A DNA stretch of 40,387 nucleotides, taken from positions 1-40,387 of the forward strand of contig JABISL010000002.1 in the NCBI GenBank assembly GCA_018700055.1, read 5' to 3'. The notes below the pieces were generated by a model. That model saw nothing but the letters and a program-made list of their open reading frames with translations, had not been told where the DNA came from and searched no databases. The translations under genes and the position numbers were made by a program. Every line of letters starts with the position of its first letter. The stretch's first letter is position 1. This document shows, in pieces, positions 35,192-40,387 of this stretch. This DNA comes from a bacterium (GTDB lineage Bacteria > Margulisbacteria > Marinamargulisbacteria > UBA817 > JABISL01).

Positions 35192-35599
35192 ATGATCCAT
35201 TTAATTGCCGCTCTAACGCTCTTCGCCATATCCGGAATCCATATTTACTGGGCTCTCGGAGGGTACTGGGGAATTTCTGTAGCTGTTCCTCAACAGGAAG
35301 GGCAGCCACTATTTAAACCAGGTATGGCGGTAACAATCATGGTCGCTATGGTTCTTGCTTACGCCGGCATAGTGAGTCTCGCATTGGCGGGAATTTCAAC
35401 GCCAAGTCTATCGCCTTACGTAGTCCAATATTCAGCCAAAGTCTGGGGAACTGTATTCTTAATGAGAGGCCTTGGCGGTTGGCTTGTTCTTGGTCTTCTA
35501 GGCAAGCTAAAAGGCACACCCTTTGCCAAGATGGATACTAAATTCTATTCGCCGTTATGTCTTTTTCTGGCCGCTACCTTCTGGATGGCTATTCTTTAG
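35192..35599 (+). CDS. DUF3995 small membrane protein
   Basis: 135 residues with four hydrophobic spans. The opening MIHLIAALTLFAISGIHIYWALGGYWG and the mid-sequence KVWGTVFLMRGLGG, followed by a C-terminal FYSPLCLFLAATFW, match the DUF3995 family of uncharacterised inner-membrane proteins. ATG 35192 was chosen because it gives this start exactly and is six bases from TATAAT; an ORF start at 35168 adds eight residues lying over the promoter. The stop codon is directly followed by the next ATG (35600), so the pair is co-transcribed. Function unknown. Confidence 0.85.
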   Translation: MIHLIAALTLFAISGIHIYWALGGYWGISVAVPQQEGQPLFKPGMAVTIMVAMVLAYAGIVSLALAGISTPSLSPYVVQYSAKVWGTVFLMRGLGGWLVLGLLGKLKGTPFAKMDTKFYSPLCLFLAATFWMAIL

Positions 35600-35845
35600 A
35601 TGACTCCTATAGAGTATTGTCCCAACCTTGGACCTCGCTCAGTCGAATGCCTCCACGAGTTGGGTATCTATACGATAGAAGAGCTTCGTGACTACACCAT
35701 CGAAAAGGCCTATTTAGACATCAAGGCTCAATTTCGCCGAGTAAGCCTCAACTTCCTCTATGCCATGGCCGCAGGTCTCCAGGATCGGCACATCTTGGAT
35801 CTTACACCTAAGGAGAAGGATGTGATTCGGGGACGGTTGCCGTAG
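35600..35845 (+). CDS. TfoX C-terminal-domain protein
   Basis: 81 residues matching the TfoX_C helix-hairpin-like domain: YCPNLGPRSVECLHELGIYTIEELRDY and later VSLNFLYAMAAGLQDRHI. The N-terminal TfoX domain is missing, as in many small stand-alone relatives. TfoX/Sxy regulates competence in gammaproteobacteria, but these short proteins have no proven role. It begins directly after the DUF3995 stop. The last 38 nt overlap the 3' end of the opposing repeat-protein gene. Confidence 0.85.
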   Translation: MTPIEYCPNLGPRSVECLHELGIYTIEELRDYTIEKAYLDIKAQFRRVSLNFLYAMAAGLQDRHILDLTPKEKDVIRGRLP

Positions 35846-37814
35846 AAGGGGTCTGAGCGGATCTCTTGTGAACGGCCTGGATAAGCGCATCGTTTATTCT
35901 TGCTCCAGCTAGTTTTTTCGCCATAGAGGAGACGGTTCTCAACGACTCAAGTCTTGCAAGTATCTGATTTGCGCCTTGTATTTTGCTAACGCTTGATAGA
36001 TATGAGGCACAGTCTATAAGTAGACCTTTATCGGTGGTCGTCTGAAGGGTTTGTACGACAGAGTCATAGTTTAAGACGTGTTCAATCTGTTGATTGAAAT
36101 ATCGGCGCGAGTCTGAATCGTCACTGTTTACCAAAAGAGCGATCGCATCAAATAGCCGTATGGGGGCCATTTTCCCTGAAGCGACATTATCGAGTAGTTT
36201 GCAACAGAGAGGGGCTTTCCATCCACCTTTTATCCAGCTTTCTGTTTTTCGAATAAATCGGATAGCGGTATCAATTTTACCCGTATCCGTTTTTCCAGCG
36301 AGGACAGTGTCTATTAGGATATCTGTAAACTGCCAGATCTGCTTAGAGTCCGTCACATCTTCCATTAGACGTATGGTGTCTTCCGTTTTAGAGGAAGGTG
36401 TTTGGCCTATACTAATGGCCCTTTGTAGTATGGTCGCCATTCGTGATCGATAATCTGGATAAGGGATCGTATCAATGAGTAGTATTACATCATCAATCTT
36501 TGTGGGATCCGTTTTTCCATCAACTACAGCTTTTAATAGTTTTTCAACAATTCTATAGCTCCATCCAGGGTCGTTAACCTTTTTTATAATGGATATGGCA
36601 TGATCAATTATGGACTTATCCACCTTGCCTGAGACGACGGCATCGATTAACTGATCAGCAAATCGCAGGTGCCATTGATCTTGTTTACCATCATATTTAA
36701 CATCCTTCATAAGTCGAATGGCGTCATTAATATAACGTGCATCAATGTCTCCTTTGATAATGCTAGGGACTAGATGTTTAACAAAGGGCTCACGAAAGAA
36801 AGGCTCAACCTTCTCCGTATATTGTATCGCGATATCAATGTTGGAGGGATCGGCTTTACCTTTAATCACAGCATCTAGCAGTGTTGTTGAAAAAACTAAA
36901 ATTGAAAAAATCGGGGGTTGTTGTTTATTTCCATAGCCAGCTTCTTTCATGAGGCGCAAAGCCGTGTCTATTCTAGTTTGAGTAGCCTTTCCCGCAATAA
37001 CGGCGTTTACCAACGCAGTAGAAAATTCTGGGACTATATCACCGTGGGGAGAGTCCTCTATGAATTGTATGGCGGTATCAATGTATGAGGGGTCAGCGTT
37101 GCCTTTAGTCACTGCGTCTATGAGATCTACAGCGAACATCGAACGATAAATACAGATAGTTACCGCGTCCATGAGGGATATGGCGGTATCCGTTTTTCCA
37201 GTGTAGATCAGAGCCTTTAACTTGTTTATAGACTTCTCCATAGACGAGTCTGCAATGGACATAGAATTTACATTTCGCAGCACTTTTTTTGAGGCATGTA
37301 TTAAATTTCGATCAATAAGGAAGCAAAACAATTGAAAGTTTGTTTTGTTATCTGGATGAGGCTTGGTGACGTTAGATAATAGTTGCTCGTCAATGGATGC
37401 TACCGACTTGTTTTCGGCTAAATCTTGTCTGAAAGTGTTCATATGTTCTGCTGGGTATGGCGGATCTAGTTGGGTAAGAAATTGATCCGTAATATGAGGA
37501 AGGTGGGCAAGGTGTACACACGCATAAATTGGCATAGAAGCCGGCCGAGTCACCGCTAGTTTTTTAAGTTGATTATTGGCGGTCTGATCACAAATAACAT
37601 AAATAGCTTTTGCTGTTAAAGAGGTAGTTGCTAATTCGGCACCATGAAGAAATTCAAATAAATGATTATTCAGGTAAAGTGTCGTCATAACCTGATCCAT
37701 TGCGCGAAAGTCTTTGTTGGCCTGAGGGTCTCTTTTATCTTGGGTAAGTGGGGCTTCGCTCCACCTTTGGATGGATAGAGACGCTCCAGAGTGTTGTCCC
37801 GTCGTTAAGTTCAT
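35808..37814 (-). CDS. Orphan solenoid protein with about ten 36-44-residue helical repeats
   Basis: 668 residues. From about 200 to 560 a repeat recurs with consensus LIDAVxxGKxDxxxIDxAIxLI. The GK-type turn falls near residues 206, 238, 275, 319, 355, 397, 433, 470, 507 and 547, a mean period of about 38. The helix-turn-helix with A at the centre resembles PPR/TPR-like solenoids but is not a clear family member. Residues 1-40 are a disordered lead with SLSIQR at 12-17; a helical region (45-195) follows. The gene is divergent from 38018, whose N-terminus shares the LSIQR motif. No membrane span or signal peptide is seen. An effector or scaffold role is inference. Confidence 0.78.
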   Translation of the reverse strand: MNLTTGQHSGASLSIQRWSEAPLTQDKRDPQANKDFRAMDQVMTTLYLNNHLFEFLHGAELATTSLTAKAIYVICDQTANNQLKKLAVTRPASMPIYACVHLAHLPHITDQFLTQLDPPYPAEHMNTFRQDLAENKSVASIDEQLLSNVTKPHPDNKTNFQLFCFLIDRNLIHASKKVLRNVNSMSIADSSMEKSINKLKALIYTGKTDTAISLMDAVTICIYRSMFAVDLIDAVTKGNADPSYIDTAIQFIEDSPHGDIVPEFSTALVNAVIAGKATQTRIDTALRLMKEAGYGNKQQPPIFSILVFSTTLLDAVIKGKADPSNIDIAIQYTEKVEPFFREPFVKHLVPSIIKGDIDARYINDAIRLMKDVKYDGKQDQWHLRFADQLIDAVVSGKVDKSIIDHAISIIKKVNDPGWSYRIVEKLLKAVVDGKTDPTKIDDVILLIDTIPYPDYRSRMATILQRAISIGQTPSSKTEDTIRLMEDVTDSKQIWQFTDILIDTVLAGKTDTGKIDTAIRFIRKTESWIKGGWKAPLCCKLLDNVASGKMAPIRLFDAIALLVNSDDSDSRRYFNQQIEHVLNYDSVVQTLQTTTDKGLLIDCASYLSSVSKIQGANQILARLESLRTVSSMAKKLAGARINDALIQAVHKRSAQTPSTATVPESHPSP

Positions 37815-37972
37815 ATATCCCTTCCCCAGTTAATAAGTTTAAATGACCATGAGTACAAATATTTAGGCCTCAATAGTATATTAACGTACTAAAATAGGGG
37901 GAGATTTCAATTATTATGAATGACTAGATATAGAGTGCCCCTCTCTTACTTGAAATTCACGGCGTCCATTTT

Positions 37973-37996
37973 TCGATACTTATATATAAGTATCGA
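37973..37996. promoter_or_regulatory. Perfect 24-bp palindrome before papain-like gene
   Basis: The first arm TCGATACTTATA is followed directly by its exact complement TATAAGTATCGA, with no spacer. It ends 21 nt before the ATG at 38018 in the spacer shared with the divergent gene at 37814. A run of this length is unlikely by chance in a 200-bp spacer. There is no T-tract after it. It may be a repressor operator or a 5'-UTR hairpin. Confidence 0.65.
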
Positions 37997-38017
37997 TTAA
38001 AAATAAGAAATAACTAA

Positions 38018-39202
38018 ATGAACTTTTCAACTACACACCCATTACTAAAGAGCCCACTATCTATACAAAGAGATGGTGGGAGTAATAAGATTCAGCTACC
38101 TCCAATCGAAGAGGCGAAGACAGCAAATCAAAATACTTTGAACAGCCCAGGCCATATTCAGGCTGATAAAACTACTTTGAGTAAGGGTGACGCTACTATA
38201 GTCGCGGGGCTTGAAATTGAGCCGGCGCCCAAAGAAACTACTAAGGCCCCCTGGATACATAGCTATGAGGCAAATGAGGGAATTATAACGGGGTCGAGGG
38301 GGGTAAGTAGTTCCAGCGCCAGTAATCGGAGGCCGACAGAGTCTAGTCGCCCATCTACGACACAGTCTAAAAAGGATAGCTCAGGTTCTAGGCCATTGTT
38401 TTCGTCTGGGCATCACCTAGGGTCTCGTCATCCATCTATGACGCAGCCTAAAACGGATAGCTCCAATTCAGAGTCTAAGGCAATTAACGGCGCAGTATAC
38501 GGTGTCTTACAACCTAACCTGCCAGGGGAAACGGATTATGTAGGTATTCCCAAAGCGAGTATGGCGGTATTTCAACCTGAGTATAACTTTGACTCTAGAC
38601 GTAACGTCGGAAAACGTTGGGATAGCACCTATAGGTGCGCTCAAGGAATTGCATATGCGGTTAACCCTCATCAAGCACCATTTTCCGTTCATAAGTTAGC
38701 AAACTTTTCGCTTAAAAATCACTATGCGACCGAAAACGACAGATGGATAAAACTAGCTCACACCAGACATTTTTTAAGGGATAAGGGCTTGCTTGGACAT
38801 ACGACTTCTCTGACGTATATATCAGTTAAAACGAATAGCCCGCCAGTCCAGAAAGGGGTTGTTGCGCAAGTGACAGAGTATTTCTCGAAAAGAAGACCGG
38901 GTATAGAGTATGAGACGGCGTCTGATTTGGCGGTTCCGATTAGATCGCATTTTAAACGTAGTAATCTACCAATCGTAATTGATGATGGCTATCATCCAAT
39001 ACTTATCTTTGGAATCACGCATGACAATCAAGTGATTGTTGGGGATGATCAACAACTCTATTTAAAAGAAGCCAATATAGGAAGGCTTCCGATCGAAGAG
39101 GTGTTTAAGTCTGGTCAGTATGAGATGTTGTTCCCAAAGAGAATCCCGGTGAGGCGCCCGGCCGCACAATCTAACACTCACACCCATCGAGGCCGTCGGT
39201 AG
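38018..39202 (+). CDS. Orphan with disordered N-half and papain-like (C39-type) domain
   Basis: 394 residues. Residues 1-160 are disordered: SPLSIQR at 12-18, IQLPPI at 25-30, then two copies of SRxPSxTQxKxDSS (110-122 and 136-149). From about 185 to 375 the pattern suggests a papain-like fold. WDSTYRCAQGIAYAV places C207 at the start of a helix, H326 sits in DDGYHPILIFGI, and D343/D344 in VIVGDDQ, as in C39-like peptidases (Cys, then GH, then DP). UFSP/ATG4-type proteases also have WxCxYR, but here that Cys is Ser203. The triad is proposed, not proven. No signal peptide is seen. The 24-bp palindrome lies just upstream. The last 32 nt overlap the sigma gene, convergent. Confidence 0.75.
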   Translation: MNFSTTHPLLKSPLSIQRDGGSNKIQLPPIEEAKTANQNTLNSPGHIQADKTTLSKGDATIVAGLEIEPAPKETTKAPWIHSYEANEGIITGSRGVSSSSASNRRPTESSRPSTTQSKKDSSGSRPLFSSGHHLGSRHPSMTQPKTDSSNSESKAINGAVYGVLQPNLPGETDYVGIPKASMAVFQPEYNFDSRRNVGKRWDSTYRCAQGIAYAVNPHQAPFSVHKLANFSLKNHYATENDRWIKLAHTRHFLRDKGLLGHTTSLTYISVKTNSPPVQKGVVAQVTEYFSKRRPGIEYETASDLAVPIRSHFKRSNLPIVIDDGYHPILIFGITHDNQVIVGDDQQLYLKEANIGRLPIEEVFKSGQYEMLFPKRIPVRRPAAQSNTHTHRGRR

Positions 39203-39677
39203 ACTTAATCCCACAACAAGCACGTAACTTGGACTCCAGACTCTTTCTTGCCCGATGACGACGCACCTTTAGCGCACCCACGGTGATACCTAGAGTGTTG
39301 GCCACGGATTTGCCCGATTCGCCCTCGACTTCCAATAGACGTAGTAGTGTCTGATCGGATGTGGACATGGTTTTGGTTAGGTCCAGCACGCACTTACAAA
39401 CGGAGTCGTCGAAGTCATCAGGAAACTCAACCTCATCATGCGGCAGCTTCTCAATCACATTAAGCGTCCGTTTTTGTCCCCGATAAATATCACGAGCGGT
39501 GTTTTTGATAACAGCGGCGAACCACGGAATTATTTTAGTATTGTCCTTGGGCGCAGAGGGGCTGGTTAATGCCTTCAGCAAAGATTGCTGAAGGACATCA
39601 TCCGAAATGTTTTTGTCCGGAACCAGTTTCTGCACCAGGCCCTTAATTTCTTTTAGATCAAAATCAATAGCGTTCAT
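39171..39677 (-). CDS. ECF-type RNA polymerase sigma factor with Cys-rich tail
   Basis: 168 residues. Region 2 is DVLQQSLLKALTSP ... PWFAAVIKNTARDIYRGQKR. Region 4 is MSTSDQTLLRLLEVEGESGKSVANTLGITVGALKVRRHRARKSLESKL, with the helix-turn-helix and the typical VRRHRARK. The C-terminus, CCGIKSTDGLDGCEC, has four Cys after region 4, plus C-x-C earlier (VCKCVL), which suggests metal or redox sensing by the sigma itself. No anti-sigma gene is next to it. The upstream gene, 9 nt away, is a metallothionein-like peptide, and a promoter like those used by ECF factors precedes both. It may respond to metal or thiol stress and autoregulate. Confidence 0.9.
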   Translation of the reverse strand: MNAIDFDLKEIKGLVQKLVPDKNISDDVLQQSLLKALTSPSAPKDNTKIIPWFAAVIKNTARDIYRGQKRTLNVIEKLPHDEVEFPDDFDDSVCKCVLDLTKTMSTSDQTLLRLLEVEGESGKSVANTLGITVGALKVRRHRARKSLESKLRACCGIKSTDGLDGCEC

Positions 39678-39686
39678 AACATCAGT

Positions 39687-39770
39687 TTAGCAGCAGTCTT
39701 TGGTGCAGTTGCACGTTTGGCTACAATCACATCCACAGTTACACGTTTTACACTTGCATTGGCATGTCAT
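39687..39770 (-). CDS. Metallothionein-like 27-residue Cys-rich peptide
   Basis: A very short gene with 11 Cys in 27 residues. It opens MTCQCKCKTCNCGCDC and closes TCNCTKDCC, with repeated CxC and CxxC spacing as in metallothioneins. ATG 39770 is preceded by AAAGGAGG with 8 nt spacing, a strong ribosome site. The TAA (39687-39689) is 9 nt before the ECF sigma ATG, so the two form an operon. Such Cys content in one frame with a perfect ribosome site is unlikely by chance. It should chelate soft metals (Zn, Cu, Cd or Hg) in the cytoplasm. No homology could be tested. Confidence 0.8.
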   Translation of the reverse strand: MTCQCKCKTCNCGCDCSQTCNCTKDCC

Positions 39771-39804
39771 AGGTCATTCCTCCTTTTTTTGGTTTTCTGT
39801 AATA

Positions 39805-39831
39805 GAGACGCCTAAGTCCTAAAAAGGTTAC
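39805..39831 (-). promoter_or_regulatory. ECF-like promoter of metallothionein/sigma operon
   Basis: On the minus strand GTAACC (39831-39826), a 15-nt spacer, then CGTCTC (39810-39805), 34 nt before ATG 39770. An AAC-containing -35 with a CGTC-type -10 is characteristic of many ECF promoters, so the sigma factor probably transcribes its own operon. Inference from consensus only. Confidence 0.5.
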
Positions 39832-39880
39832 ATCGTGGGTGGTTTTGAATATAGCTATTGAAAGCTATTTAATCGGAATA

Positions 39881-39886
39881 TATAAT
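39881..39886 (+). promoter_or_regulatory. Leaderless-type -10 for Lrp-family gene
   Basis: TATAAT, six bases before ATG 39893, with no Shine-Dalgarno between. It argues that 39893, not 39839, is the start codon. Confidence 0.5.
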
Positions 39887-39892
39887 CCAAAT

Positions 39893-40354
39893 ATGATTAT
39901 TGATCCAAAAAACAGAAGAATACTAGATATAATTCAAGAAAATGCCAAAATATCGAATAGTGAAATATCCAAAGAAGTCGGAATTCCCCCAACAACAGTA
40001 TTTGAAAGGTTAAAAAAGTTAGATAAGGAAAAGGTAATAACAGGCTATAAGGCGGTTATAGATCCCGAAAAAATTGGACTTAATTTGGTCGCGTTCGTAT
40101 TCATTCGAACATCCGGCGTGAACTATGACGAGTCACTAGAGAAGGAAATCAATGCGATTCCTTATGTATTAGAACTCCATGAAGTGGCTGGCGATTACTC
40201 TTATTTAGCCAAGGTCTGTGTCAAAAACCAAGGCCATTTATCCCAAATATTAAAAAAGCACTTCATGAATTTGAATGGGATAGCGAGTACGAATAGTCAT
40301 ATTGTATTAAAGACATCAAAAAGTAATGGGGCATACCCCGTTCTAGAGGAGTAA
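39893..40354 (+). CDS. Lrp/AsnC family transcriptional regulator
   Basis: 153 residues from MIIDPKNRRILDIIQENAKIS. The N-terminal winged helix-turn-helix (residues 4-50: ISNSEISKEVGIPPTTVFERLKKLDKEKVI) is followed by GYKAVIDPEKIGL. A C-terminal alpha/beta (RAM) ligand domain follows, with VFIRTS, VLELHEVAGDYSYLAKVCV and SHIVLKTSK. Such proteins form octamers and sense amino acids. It is followed after 3 nt by another gene, probably its target or partner. ATG 39893 is chosen for family length and because TATAAT lies six bases upstream; an ORF start at 39839 adds 18 unrelated residues. Confidence 0.93.
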   Translation: MIIDPKNRRILDIIQENAKISNSEISKEVGIPPTTVFERLKKLDKEKVITGYKAVIDPEKIGLNLVAFVFIRTSGVNYDESLEKEINAIPYVLELHEVAGDYSYLAKVCVKNQGHLSQILKKHFMNLNGIASTNSHIVLKTSKSNGAYPVLEE

Positions 40355-40357
40355 AAG

Positions 40358-40387
40358 ATGGCAACACTAGAAAAACAAACAATAGCA
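40358..40387 (+). CDS. Start of downstream gene (partial, 10 codons)
   Basis: ATG at 40358 opens a frame MATLEKQTIA that runs off the window. AGAGGAG just upstream, overlapping the Lrp-family stop, is a good ribosome site, and it is 3 nt after the Lrp gene, so the two are probably one operon. Too little is visible to name it. Confidence 0.6.
   Translation, partial: MATLEKQTIA

Noticed and set aside
36094-36453. Plus-strand 119-residue frame opposite the repeat protein
   Set aside because: Antisense shadow of the repeated helices; no start signal and no independent motif.

Overview
The window reads as chromosome of a diderm (Gram-negative) bacterium with AT-leaning coding DNA. ADP-heptose synthesis genes, a GT9-type heptosyltransferase, predicted outer-membrane barrels and lipoproteins all point to an LPS-bearing outer membrane. 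Housekeeping genes (folK, folP, sodC, ilvD, hemE, psd, pabB, pabC, lepA, an M32 peptidase, AMMECR1/MEMO1 relatives, an Lrp-family regulator) alternate with long orphan genes. The orphans have disordered, Ser/Pro-rich N-termini followed by eukaryote-like modules: tandem STAND NTPases, PPR-like helical repeats and a papain-like fold. That mixture is typical of bacteria living in or on eukaryotic hosts, possibly protists. I cannot fix the lineage from sequence alone; a candidate phylum such as Margulisbacteria is only a guess. No rRNA, tRNA, CRISPR array or IS element was seen, and no gene-free stretch exceeds 300 bases.

Layout. 1-3430: folate genes (folK partial, folP), secreted Cu/Zn superoxide dismutase, ilvD. 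3620-11851: a two-gene operon of giant orphan proteins, the second with 2005 residues and two different STAND-type ATPase sites. 11872-17953: M32 carboxypeptidase, a membrane orphan, an outer-membrane barrel, a 2Fe-2S ferredoxin followed by a 165-bp tandem duplication, divergent hemE and psd, and a secreted protein. 18125-20438: a four-gene envelope metal-handling cluster (Cys/His secreted protein, MerT-like membrane protein, barrel, HMA-domain protein). 20572-26246: a small disordered protein, then the minus-strand operon lepA-GT9-pabB-pabC. 26414-29123: a small disordered protein, then esterase-hldE1-hldE2. 29195-31154: lipoprotein, secreted protein and beta-repeat membrane protein. 31367-33728: a PPR-like gene split by a G7 tract. 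33745-35845: AMMECR1/MEMO pair divergent from a DUF3995/TfoX-C pair. 35808-39202: divergent orphan pair (ten-repeat solenoid and papain-like protein) sharing an N-terminal motif. 39171-40387: an ECF sigma factor with a 27-residue metallothionein-like peptide, an Lrp regulator and the start of a further gene.

Three patterns recur. First, at least nine metabolic operons begin with TATAAT/TATACT/TATAGT only 6-7 nt before the ATG and have no Shine-Dalgarno, so leaderless transcription looks common, whereas most orphan, secreted and metal genes have conventional ribosome-binding sites. Second, the orphan proteins share short N-terminal motifs that could be export signals. Third, runs of seven G sit at expression-deciding positions (two ribosome-binding sites and one frameshift point), suggesting phase variation or sequencing error.
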